64,000 nucleotides of DNA from Nocardioides ungokensis (GTDB lineage: Bacteria > Actinomycetota > Actinomycetes > Propionibacteriales > Nocardioidaceae), in assembly GCF_013466985.1 (NCBI RefSeq), contig NZ_CP059164.1:2737001-2801000 (forward strand), read 5' to 3'. Under the pieces are notes generated by a model. That model was not told the origin of the DNA. It searched no databases and was given only the letters and a program-made list of their open reading frames with translations. Every line of letters starts with the position of its first letter. Positions within the stretch are counted from its first letter, which is position 1. Below, in pieces: positions 20,545 to 28,120 of the stretch. The position numbers were made by a program, and so were the translations under genes.

Positions 20545-21460
20545 CCGCGGCGCGGACCGGCCGCTGCGGGTCCTGGTCACGGGCGGCGCCGGGTTCATCG
20601 GACGCCACGTCGTCGCCGAGCTCCGCGCACGCGGCCACGCGCCGTCCGTCGTCGACCGCCTCGACCACCCCGATGACGACGTGCCGGCGGTGCGGGGGGA
20701 GCTCGACGACCCCGGCGTGCGCGACCGCGCGGTCACCGACGACCTCGACGCGATCGTGCACCTCGCGGCCGAGACGTCGGTCCTCGGCTCGGTCGAGCGG
20801 CCGGCGCTGGTGCAACGCACCAACGTGGAGATCACCGCGGCGCTCCTCGAGCTCGCCCGCGAGCGGGGCGTGAGCACCTTCGTCCTCGCCTCGACCAACG
20901 CCGTGGTCGGACCGCGCGAGGGTGTGCTGACGGAGGAGGTGCCGCTCGCACCGATGACGCCGTACGGCGCCACCAAGGCGGCCGGCGAGATGATCCTCTC
21001 GGGCTACTCCGGCGCCTACGGGATGCGGACTCCCGCCCTCCGGCTCACCAACGTCTACGGGCCCGGCATGCACCACAAGGACAGCTTCATCCCTCGGCTG
21101 CTGCGCGCGGCCGCGGACGACGGGGAGGTGCAGATCTACGGCGACGGTCTCCAGCGTCGCGACCTGGTCCACGTCAGTGACGTGGCGAAGGCCTTCGCGA
21201 ACGCGGTGGCCGGCTGGCCCAGCGGCCCGGTGATCGTCGGGAGCGGGCACTCGCACACCGTCCTCGACCTCCTCGAGACGGCCCGCGACGCGACCGGACT
21301 ACCCATCAGTGCCCGGCACGTGCCGCCCAAGCCCGGCGAGATGCCGGCCGTCGTGGTCGACAACAGCCGGGCGCGCGCACGGGGCTGGGACCCGGCCGTC
21401 TCGCTGCTGGAGGGTGTCCGCAGCGCCTGGGCCGACTTCTCCCCCGCCGCGAGGTCCTGA
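20541..21460 (+). CDS. NAD-dependent epimerase/dehydratase (one frameshift near start)
   Basis: About 305 residues. RPLRVLVTGGAGFIGRHVVAEL is the NAD-binding turn; LAAETSVLGSVERP, STNAVVG, YGATKAAGEM (YxxxK), RLTNVYGPGM and RRDLVHVSDVA are standard for nucleotide-sugar epimerases such as UDP-glucose 4-epimerase relatives. The only start able to give a complete protein is GTG 20541, which overlaps the upstream stop, but it requires one base to be missing near 20560. Sugar specificity is unknown. Position between the sulfoquinovose synthase and a GT2 argues that it supplies a second activated sugar to the same glycan. Confidence 0.85.
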
Positions 21461-21467
21461 CCGTTCG

Positions 21468-23117
21468 ATGGACGAGGTCGAGCACGACGCCGGCGTGGCC
21501 GTGACGCCGGTCGCCGTGCGGCGGCGCGAACCCGTGGGCCTCGGGCTGCGGGAGCACGCCCTCTTCGCGGTGCTGCTGTCCGCCGGGATCGTCGTCCGGC
21601 TCGCGATGGCCGTCTCCCTGCAGCCGGTCCTCGAACGGCCCGATGCCGGCACGTCCGCTGCCGACGTGGTCGTCGACCTGCAGCACCTCGCCGGGTTGCT
21701 CGCCGCCTGCGGCGTGTACGCCGTGGCGGTGCGCTGGGGCGTCTGGCGGTGGTTGGGGGCGGCCGCCGCCGCGCCGGCGCTGCTCGACGGCAGGGTGCTG
21801 GCCGGGGAGCAGGTCGTGGGCGCCGCGCCCCTGGTCAGCCTGCTCGTCTCGGCCACGCTCGTCGCCCTCTGCTGGCGCGCGCGTCCTGCCCCCGTGCACC
21901 TCGTGGTCGCGGGTCTCTGCGCGATCGGCGCGGCCGTGCTGCTGGCCTTCGCTGACCCGCTCGGCCGCCTCCCCTCCCCCGCCGCGCGCGTGGGTGCCCC
22001 GGCGGGGACGGTCCGGGACCTCCTGGTGCTGACCGTGCCGGGCCTGCTGCTCGTGGCCGGAGCCGCGCTGGCGGTGGGTGCCGCGATCGGGCTGGCGAGG
22101 GCGCGGGCGTCTCGCATGCGGGTGGTGAGCGCCCTGGTCGTCGCACTGCCGCTCCTGGTGGCTCTCGGCCTGCTGGCACGCATTTCGGCGACCTGGGCCG
22201 ATGCCCTGGCCGTCATCTGCTGGTGGCCGCTTGCCGGCGCCCTCGGCCTGACGGCGTTGCTGCGTGGCCGCCGGGGTCACGACGCGCTCCGGGCGCAGCG
22301 CGACCAGGCCGACCTGGCCGCCGCCACCGACTTCACGGAACGCTACGACCGCCCCTCGCTCGCCGCGGTCACGATCGTCATCGCGGCCTACAACGAGGCG
22401 GACGGGCTGCCCGGCGTCCTGGCCGGGATGCCCCGGACGGTGTGCGGCCTGGCCGCCCACGTCCTGGTCGTCGACGACGGCAGCACCGACGGCACGGCCG
22501 CTGCGGTCGAGGGCTCACGGGCGTTCGTGGTCACCTGCCCGGTCAACCGCGGCCAGGGGGCGGCCCTGCGGCTGGGCTACCAGCTGGCGCTCGCGCACGG
22601 CGCCCGCTACGTCATCACCACTGACGCCGACGGCCAGTACGACGTCGGCGACCTCCCGGCGGTGCTCACCCCGATCCTCGAGGGGCGGGCTGACTTCGTG
22701 ACCGGCTCGCGCATCCTCGGTAGGCAGCACACCCACGACCGGGTGCGCCGGCTCGGCGTGCACGTCTTCGCCTGGATCGCCAGCGCGTTCGCCGGTCGCC
22801 GGCTGACCGACACGTCCTTCGGGCTGCGGGCGATGCGCGCGGAGGTCCCAGCCGCCGTGACGCTGAACCAGCCCCAGTACCAGTCCTCGGAGCTGCTCCT
22901 CGGGGTGCTCTCCCACGGGTTCGAGGTCGTGGAGGTCCCCGCGACGATGCACGTGCGGGCGGCGGGCGCCTCGAAGAAGGGACGCAACCTGGTCTACGGA
23001 GCCCGCTACGCCCGCGTCGTCGTCGGCACGTGGTGGCGCGAGGGCTGCCTCACGCCGGCCCCCGAGGGCGCCGCTGCCCTGGGAGGAGACCGCGGACATG
23101 CTGCGCGACAGCCCTGA
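21468..23117 (+). CDS. family 2 glycosyltransferase with N-terminal membrane domain
   Basis: 549 residues. Residues 25-275 contain about seven hydrophobic helices; residues 295-530 are a GT-A fold: TIVIAAYNEADGLPGVL, LVVDDGSTDGTAAAV, NRGQGAALRLGYQLA, TTDADGQYDVGDLP (metal-binding DxD), GSRILGR, DTSFGLRAMR and QYQSSELLLGVLSHGF. This is the dolichyl/polyprenyl-phosphate sugar synthase type, presumably making a lipid-linked sugar at the inner face of the membrane. Unusually the membrane part is N-terminal. ATG 21468 starts seven bases after the epimerase stop, and the 3' end overlaps the next gene by 20 bp. Confidence 0.88.
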   Translation: MDEVEHDAGVAVTPVAVRRREPVGLGLREHALFAVLLSAGIVVRLAMAVSLQPVLERPDAGTSAADVVVDLQHLAGLLAACGVYAVAVRWGVWRWLGAAAAAPALLDGRVLAGEQVVGAAPLVSLLVSATLVALCWRARPAPVHLVVAGLCAIGAAVLLAFADPLGRLPSPAARVGAPAGTVRDLLVLTVPGLLLVAGAALAVGAAIGLARARASRMRVVSALVVALPLLVALGLLARISATWADALAVICWWPLAGALGLTALLRGRRGHDALRAQRDQADLAAATDFTERYDRPSLAAVTIVIAAYNEADGLPGVLAGMPRTVCGLAAHVLVVDDGSTDGTAAAVEGSRAFVVTCPVNRGQGAALRLGYQLALAHGARYVITTDADGQYDVGDLPAVLTPILEGRADFVTGSRILGRQHTHDRVRRLGVHVFAWIASAFAGRRLTDTSFGLRAMRAEVPAAVTLNQPQYQSSELLLGVLSHGFEVVEVPATMHVRAAGASKKGRNLVYGARYARVVVGTWWREGCLTPAPEGAAALGGDRGHAARQP

Positions 23118-24567
23118 CGTGGTCGCGCCCACCCCGAGGGCCGAGGTGGCACGGGTCCGTCGGCTGCCCTGGTCGTGGCGCACGGAGCGCCCGTTCCTGG
23201 TCGCCCTGGGCGTGGGCGTCCTGGTCCGCATCCTCGTTCAGGTGGCCTTCCCGCCGGCCTTCATCTACAGCGACGGGCCGACCTACCTCGGCTTCGTCGA
23301 CGCGGTCGACCCCTCACCCGACCGGCCCTTCGGCTACGGGGCACTGCTGTGGCTCCTCGCGGTCGTCACCCGGGGTGTCGACGCCGTGGCGATCACCCAG
23401 CACGTCCTGGGCCTGCTCACCGCCGTCGTCCTTTACGCCCTGATGCGCCGCTGGGGTGTCCGGCCCTGGGTCGCCACCCTGGCCACGCTGCCCGCGCTCC
23501 TCGACGAGATGCAGCTCGTGCTGGAGCACTCGGTGCTCAGCGACGTGCTCTTCGACCTCCTCCTCGTCCTCGGGATCGCCGCCCTGGCGTGGCACCGGCC
23601 ACCGCGGCCGGCCTGGACCGCCGCCGCCGGGCTCCTGCTCGGTTGCGCCACCCTGGTCCGGGTCACGGGCGAGCCCACGGTCGTCGCGGCGGCCGTGTTC
23701 GTCCTGGTCGTCACGGCCACGCTACGGGCTCGTCTCCTGCAGGTCCTGGTGCTCGTGGTCGCCTTCGCCGCGCCCCTGACGGCCTACGCCTCGTGGTACC
23801 ACCACGAGCACGGCGCCTGGGCGATCACCCAGACCGGAGGCCGGGCGCTCTACATGCGCACCACCGGGTTCGTGGACTGCGCGACGCTCTCGGTGCCGTC
23901 CTACGAGCGCACCCTCTGCCCCGACGACCCGGTGGGCCGGCGTCAGGACCCGACGTTCTACGGCTGGCACGACCCGACCACGACCCATGCCCTCCGTCCG
24001 CCGCCCGGGGTCAGCGACGAGGCAGCGATGCGGGACTTCGCCATGCGGGCGATCCGGTCCCAGCCGCTCGACTACGCGCAGATCGTGGCGCGCGACTTCG
24101 CGATGGCGTTCGGCCCGTCCCGCGTGGACCGGTACGAGTACGACACGGCGTACAAGTGGTCCTTCCACCACTACGTCGACTACCAGCCGACTCCCGACTG
24201 GACCCGGCCGGCGTACGCCACCCACGGCGGCGAGATGCCGGTCTCCCGACATCCCCTGGCCGACTGGTTCGACACCTACGGGCAACGCGTCTACCTGCCC
24301 GGGCCGGTGCTGCTCGCGCTGGCGCTCCTCGCCGTCGCCGGGTTCGTGCGGCGTACCCCCAACGGGACTTCCTCGAGCCGGCCGCTGATCTTCCTGACCC
24401 TGGCGATCGGGCTCGGGCTCATCCTGCTGCCGGACGTCACGGCGGAGTTCACCTGGCGCTACCAGCTGCCCGCGATCCTGCTGGTCCCGGTGGCCGCCGC
24501 CCTGGGCTGGACCCGCCTGCGGGGCGCCCGTCAGCCGGGGACGACCCCGACGCCGAGCACCGACTGA
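23098..24567 (+). CDS. GT39/PMT-like membrane glycosyltransferase
   Basis: 489 residues with about ten hydrophobic segments. FIYSDGPTYLGFVDAVDPSPDRPFGY in the first loop carries the acidic pair (Ser-Asp) used by GT-C enzymes, and LEHSVLSDVLF follows a conserved pattern of that group. A large soluble loop (about residues 235-395) holds YMRTTGFVDCATL and the Tyr/His-rich FHHYVDYQPTPDW. The most likely job is transfer of a sugar from polyprenyl-phosphate outside the membrane, with the donor made by the preceding GT2; this is inference from fold and position. ATG 23098 lies inside the end of the upstream gene. Confidence 0.78.
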   Translation: MLRDSPDVVAPTPRAEVARVRRLPWSWRTERPFLVALGVGVLVRILVQVAFPPAFIYSDGPTYLGFVDAVDPSPDRPFGYGALLWLLAVVTRGVDAVAITQHVLGLLTAVVLYALMRRWGVRPWVATLATLPALLDEMQLVLEHSVLSDVLFDLLLVLGIAALAWHRPPRPAWTAAAGLLLGCATLVRVTGEPTVVAAAVFVLVVTATLRARLLQVLVLVVAFAAPLTAYASWYHHEHGAWAITQTGGRALYMRTTGFVDCATLSVPSYERTLCPDDPVGRRQDPTFYGWHDPTTTHALRPPPGVSDEAAMRDFAMRAIRSQPLDYAQIVARDFAMAFGPSRVDRYEYDTAYKWSFHHYVDYQPTPDWTRPAYATHGGEMPVSRHPLADWFDTYGQRVYLPGPVLLALALLAVAGFVRRTPNGTSSSRPLIFLTLAIGLGLILLPDVTAEFTWRYQLPAILLVPVAAALGWTRLRGARQPGTTPTPSTD

Positions 24568-25271
24568 CCGAAGGGCGGCGTGACCCGGCGCTCGACGAAC
24601 CTCGTCACGGGGACCACGAACCGGTCGTAGGTGCGCACCAGCCCCGGTCGCGGCTGGCCGACGCCGCCACGGCGCACGGTCAGCCACCAGGCGATGCCGC
24701 CGAGCAGGTTCACCGGACGCACCACGTCAGGGGCGAGCCCCGCACGGACGAACGCCGACGTCAGCGTGGCCGGCGTGTAGCGGCGCACGTGGCCGACCGC
24801 GCGGTCGAACTCGCCGTACAGCTGCTGGTAGCCGGGCACCCACAGCACGATGCGGCCGCCCGGCTCGACCATGGACGCGAGCGCCCGGAGCGCGCCGGCG
24901 TCGTCCTCGATGTGCTCGAGCACGTTGATCGCGACGATCGTCGACACGGGCTCGCCGATGTCGATCGCGCCGCCGGTCAGGTCGAGCTGCCGGGACGACA
25001 CCTCGGGCCGGTCCGCGAACCGCGCGGCCATCGAGGCGACGCAGCCGGGGTCGACGTCGGTCACGACGTGTCGGCGCAGCCCGTGGAACTGCGCCGCGAA
25101 CTCCCCCAGCCCGGCGCCCACCTCCAGCACGGAAGGGCCACAGTGGGGCCGGATCATCTCCAGCTGGAACGCGCGGTACCGGCGCTGGTCGGCACCGGAC
25201 GAGTCCTCGAGGCTGCGTCCCGTGGCCTGGCTGAAGGCTCCCTCTCCGGGAGTCGTCCGTTCATCGGTCAT
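24531..25271 (-). CDS. class I SAM-dependent methyltransferase
   Basis: 246 residues. SVLEVGAGLGEFAAQF is the SAM-binding loop, VVTDVDPG the acidic ribose contact, VAINVLEHIEDD the motif after strand 4, and LVPGGRIVLW-like text (MVEPGGRIVLWVPG) follows. Close relatives sit beside glycosyltransferases in surface-glycan clusters and may methylate a sugar or lipid head. It starts with ATG 25271 overlapping the stop of the GtrA gene (ATGA), and its 3' end overlaps the convergent GT39-like gene by 37 bp. Confidence 0.85.
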   Translation of the reverse strand: MTDERTTPGEGAFSQATGRSLEDSSGADQRRYRAFQLEMIRPHCGPSVLEVGAGLGEFAAQFHGLRRHVVTDVDPGCVASMAARFADRPEVSSRQLDLTGGAIDIGEPVSTIVAINVLEHIEDDAGALRALASMVEPGGRIVLWVPGYQQLYGEFDRAVGHVRRYTPATLTSAFVRAGLAPDVVRPVNLLGGIAWWLTVRRGGVGQPRPGLVRTYDRFVVPVTRFVERRVTPPFGQSVLGVGVVPG

Positions 25272-25915
25272 CGTGACCCTTCCGCGGGGCGGGCCCTCGA
25301 CGCCCGATCCACATGTTGAGTTGGGCCGGATTCACCGTCGAGTGGGGCCGGATTCCCTGAATTCGGCCCAGGTGACGACTGATTTCTGCCCAACTCAACG
25401 AGCGGGGGCGCTGCGTCGGTCGGGGCGGGTGGTGGGGATTCGGCCTCGAGCCGGGCCAACCGCCCGAAGAGGCGGTCGAGCAGGAAGTACCTCAGCACGA
25501 ACATCACGGCGTACACCGCGAAGAACGCCGTCGCCACGAGGGTGACCCGGACGCTCGACGACGTGTCCGCACCACGGAGCCGTGCGTCGAGCACGTGGGT
25601 CACCACGGTTGCCAGCAGCAGGGTCAGCCCGATGATCAGCACGTAGGGGATGACCTCGTTGCGCAGGCTCGGGCGCCCCCGGCGACGCCACGTCCAGCTG
25701 CGGTTGAGCCAGTAGTTCGGGATCGCACCGGCCAGCCAGGCCACCACCGACGCCCGGGCCGGGTCCACCCCCAGGGGCCCGTAGAGCGCCACGAACGTGA
25801 CCTCGCTGCACACGGTGGCCACGACCGACCCGCCGGTGTAGCGCAGCATCTTGCGCGCCCACCCGACGCTCACCGGGCCGGCGCCGGCATGCGCTGAGGC
25901 GGACCGTGCGGGCAT
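25268..25915 (-). CDS. GtrA-family membrane protein with atypical C-terminal tail
   Basis: 215 residues. Four hydrophobic helices between residues 25 and 145, with IPNYWLNRSWTWRRRG as the GtrA signature (N, W and basic cluster). GtrA proteins are thought to flip polyprenyl-phosphate sugars across the membrane, fitting the nearby GT2 and GT-C genes. The last 50 residues (from about PPLVELGRNQSS) are low-complexity and are encoded by an 85-bp palindromic element, so the native protein probably ended earlier and the tail was gained by insertion. ATG 25915 is the best start. Coupled to the methyltransferase by a 4-bp overlap. Confidence 0.85.
   Translation of the reverse strand: MPARSASAHAGAGPVSVGWARKMLRYTGGSVVATVCSEVTFVALYGPLGVDPARASVVAWLAGAIPNYWLNRSWTWRRRGRPSLRNEVIPYVLIIGLTLLLATVVTHVLDARLRGADTSSSVRVTLVATAFFAVYAVMFVLRYFLLDRLFGRLARLEAESPPPAPTDAAPPLVELGRNQSSPGPNSGNPAPLDGESGPTQHVDRASRARPAEGSR
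25316..25400. repeat. 85-bp palindromic element in the 3' end of the gtrA-like gene
   Basis: Bounded by the 12-bp inverted repeat GTTGAGTTGGGC / GCCCAACTCAAC (25316-25327, 25389-25400). Inside are two copies of GGGCCGGATT-like sequence and the opposing AATTCGGCCC, giving nested hairpins. Base composition is lower in GC than the gene around it. It looks like a small interspersed palindrome or MITE fragment. Confidence 0.65.
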
Positions 25916-26039
25916 GGACTCGATCGTAGTGGCCGTGACCAGCCGGCTTCACGGTTCATCCAGTCGGGGGGAGGCCATCAGGGCGCCCGCTGCCGACCAT
26001 GGTCAGGACGGGCGGCGGACCCGTCGGAGGACAGGTGCC

Positions 26040-26879
26040 ATGACGACGACGACTGAGAACGCGGGGCTGATGGCGGAGCTGCGCCTGCTCGGGCGGGGAC
26101 TCTCCGAGCTCGAGGTGGCCCGGAAGAACTTCGACAACCCGCGCCTGGAGTGGCGCCGCCTCTTCGCCGAGGTCCTCGGCACCTTCTTCCTGGTGCTCGT
26201 CGGCGCCGGCGGCGGCGTCGTGAACGCCGTGAGCGGCGGCCAGATCTCCCGAGCCACCGCCGTGACGGCTCCGGGCCTGATGGTGATGGCCATCATCCTG
26301 TTCATGGGGGCGGTGAGCGGGGCCCACCTCAATCCCGCCGTCACCCTCGGCTTCGCCGTCCGCGGTGACTTCCCGTGGCGACGAGTTCCCGGTTACATCC
26401 TCGCCGAGCTGGTCGGCGCCACGCTGGCCGTGGTGTTCCTGCGGGTGGCCTTCGGCGAGGTCGGCTCGCTCGGGGCCACCGAGCCGGGAGCAGGGATCTC
26501 GGACCTGCAGGCGTTCTCCATGGAGGCGATCCTGACCCTGGGTCTCTTCAGCGTGATCCTCGGGACCGCGTCCAAGGCCCAGAACCTCGGCCCGCTGTCC
26601 GCGCTCGGGGTCGGCGCCTACATCGTGCTCGCGGGGCTCTGGTCGAGCCCCATCAGCGGCGCGTCGATGAACCCGGCCCGGTCCTTCGGACCCGACCTGG
26701 TCCTGGGCGACTTCTCCCACTACTGGGTGTACGTCGCGGGGCCGCTGCTGGGCGCGGCGCTCGCCGTGGGCATCGCCGTCGTCCTCCGCGGACGCGCCGA
26801 GGAGGGTGGAGCGATGGCCGCACAGGGCGGTCTCGAGAAGCCGGAGCTCGCGGCACCGGACGGGCCACCGACCGGGTGA
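26040..26879 (+). CDS. MIP/aquaporin-family channel
   Basis: 279 residues, six predicted membrane helices with both half-helix motifs: GAHLNPAVT (NPA 98-100) and GASMNPARS near residue 211. A 40-residue cytoplasmic N-terminus and a Glu/Gly-rich C-terminal tail flank the core. After the second NPA the Arg of the ar/R filter is present (NPARSFGPD). The channel passes water or small neutral solutes such as glycerol; selectivity cannot be settled by eye, though the SFGPDL segment is aquaporin-like. ATG 26040 follows GGACAGGTGCC. It stands alone, with no glycerol kinase nearby. Confidence 0.92.
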   Translation: MTTTTENAGLMAELRLLGRGLSELEVARKNFDNPRLEWRRLFAEVLGTFFLVLVGAGGGVVNAVSGGQISRATAVTAPGLMVMAIILFMGAVSGAHLNPAVTLGFAVRGDFPWRRVPGYILAELVGATLAVVFLRVAFGEVGSLGATEPGAGISDLQAFSMEAILTLGLFSVILGTASKAQNLGPLSALGVGAYIVLAGLWSSPISGASMNPARSFGPDLVLGDFSHYWVYVAGPLLGAALAVGIAVVLRGRAEEGGAMAAQGGLEKPELAAPDGPPTG

Positions 26880-26897
26880 GCGCCGGTCGCGCCCGGG

Positions 26898-27105
26898 TCA
26901 GCAGGCCTGCTCGGTGATCCCTTCGTCCTCGAGCACCAGCTCGGGCATCGTGGCCATGACGGTCAGATCGGGGTAGCACTCGGACTCGACCCAGATCCGG
27001 GACGCGCCCTGGGCGAGGAGGGCACCTTCGAGGGAGGTGAGGATCCTGTCGAGGGTGCTGTCGCCCAGGGGCGGGTGCAGGGTCAGGATCTTGGGGGGTC
27101 GTCAC
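26898..27105 (-). CDS. small protein, about 68 aa, with a poly-C frameshift
   Basis: Unrecognised. Reading from the GTG at 27103-27105 gives MTTP; the run of six C (27093-27098 on the other strand) then shifts the frame. If the run had five C, the protein would continue PKILTLHPPLGDSTLDRIL, then ALLAQGASRIWVESECYPDL and MATMPELVLEDEGITEQAC, ending at 26898. The downstream frame has regular amphipathic spacing and third-position GC bias, unlike the alternative frame, so I take the gene as real and the extra C as an error or phase switch. No family is apparent. It lies between the aquaporin gene and a gene-free zone. Confidence 0.5.
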
Positions 27106-27229
27106 AGGAGGCTCGCTTTCCGGCTGGACGATGGAGGGAGCTGATCGAGCAGTCGGGGGTTCAACGAGCACAGGCGCGGCTGAGTAATCCCCCAGATGGG
27201 TGAAATCCGGGCAATGCCGAAATATAGAT

Positions 27230-27261
27230 GAACCGCCGGCGTCTCGGGTCACCGGCGGTTC
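27230..27261. repeat. 32-nt hairpin, copy 1 of a covarying pair
   Basis: GAACCGCCGGCG / CACCGGCGGTTC arms (11 of 12 paired, one C-A mismatch) around the loop TCTCGGGT. The loop is identical in copy 2. Confidence 0.7.
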
Positions 27262-27361
27262 GAGTAGAACACTAGACCGGCCAGTCCGAAGAGAGCCTCG
27301 ATTTTCCTTCAAGGTTTCCTCAAGGATGGTCCCCGCCAGCGCCTCTGCCCGGAAATGGAGC

Positions 27362-27393
27362 GAACCGCTGGTGTCTCGGGTCACCAGCGGTTC
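27362..27393. repeat. 32-nt hairpin, copy 2 of a covarying pair
   Basis: Perfect 12-bp stem GAACCGCTGGTG / CACCAGCGGTTC around loop TCTCGGGT, 132 bp from copy 1. Compared with copy 1, a C-G pair has become T-A on both arms, so the stem, not just the sequence, is kept. Confidence 0.7.
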
Positions 27394-27662
27394 TGCCTCA
27401 AGGATAGCGAGCGTCGGCGCCGCTTCCAGCGCGGCGCGCGATTGCTGGCCACTGGTCCAGCCCACCTCGTCGACGCCTGAGGTCCACCTCGTGTCCGGAT
27501 CTTTACCCGCAGCATTCGCCCAACCGGTCCCGAGGCGCGTACCGTCGAACTCAGCCGAGAGTTCTCCGTGTCCCGCCAGCCAAGGCGCCTCCACTCGACG
27601 CTGAAGCATCAACCAGAGGCCGGCCACCCGGCACCACGGGCCGCCTCGGGAATCCAGGCTCC

Positions 27663-27998
27663 ATGCAGTTCGCCCTCCGCTCGACCGTCACCCCGCCCGA
27701 TGTCCACCTGTCCATGGACGGTGAGCTCGACATCTTCACCGCCCGGCAGGTCAGCCGGGCGATCAGCCAGGCCCTCTGGACCGGCTGCCGGCGGGTGCGG
27801 CTCGATGCCTCGGGGGTGACGTTCGTGGACGCCTCGGCGCTGGGCGTGCTGGTCCGCGCCCGCGAGCTGATGAAGTCGTGCGCGGGAACGATGGAGGTCG
27901 TCTCGTTCAGCCCGGTCTTCCTGCGGCTGTGCGTCCTGACGGGGCTCGTCTCCCTGACCCAGCCCGTCGAGGCCCTGGAGCCCGAGCTCACCGCCTGA
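27663..27998 (+). CDS. STAS-domain anti-sigma factor antagonist
   Basis: 111 residues, a single STAS domain: VHLSMDGELDIFTARQV, VRLDASGVTFVDASALG with candidate phospho-serine S58 in the DAS turn, then LVRARELMKSCAG. SpoIIAA/RsbV-like proteins bind an anti-sigma kinase and are switched off by phosphorylation of this serine. Partners (RsbW-type kinase, sigma-B-like factor, phosphatase) are not in the window, so this is an orphan copy. ATG 27663 is placed five residues before the first strand; no strong ribosome site is visible. Confidence 0.85.
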   Translation: MQFALRSTVTPPDVHLSMDGELDIFTARQVSRAISQALWTGCRRVRLDASGVTFVDASALGVLVRARELMKSCAGTMEVVSFSPVFLRLCVLTGLVSLTQPVEALEPELTA

Positions 27999-28089
27999 CC
28001 CGTCAGCGTCTCACCGCCCCTGGTGCCCCCGTGGTCCAGGGACGATGAGACGTGCCGAGCCTGACCAAGCGTGCTGCGAGGGCCCTCGC

Positions 28090-28120
28090 GGGGACCACAC
28101 CCACAAGGGTGAAGGTCCCC
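28090..28120. terminator. hairpin abutting the channel gene stop codon
   Basis: GGGGACC / GGTCCCC stem with an inner ACCC / GGGT pairing around ACAA. It directly adjoins the stop of the minus-strand channel gene (28121) and may also end the plus-strand STAS transcript. Confidence 0.65.

Larger units (their letters stand above)
27106..27662. other. gene-free, lower-GC stretch of 557 bp
   Basis: No convincing protein gene. Open frames exist on both strands but show no family motifs and lack the strong third-position GC of neighbours; local words such as AAATATAGATG and GATTTTCCTTCAAGG are unusually AT-rich for this DNA. It contains two related 32-nt hairpins (27230 and 27362) and a repeated CCTCAAGGAT word near 27322 and 27398. 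It must also hold promoters for the STAS gene and the small minus-strand gene. Confidence 0.6.

Noticed and set aside
27200..27604. Plus-strand 134-codon frame in the same patch
   Set aside because: No family resemblance, weak codon bias and no ribosome site.
26653..27627. Minus-strand frame of 324 codons covering the gene-free patch, with EPLVTRD/EPPVTRD repeats
   Set aside because: The repeats come from the two hairpins; the frame crosses the aquaporin gene antisense and switches composition abruptly. Left as non-coding, with the small gene at its end kept separately.
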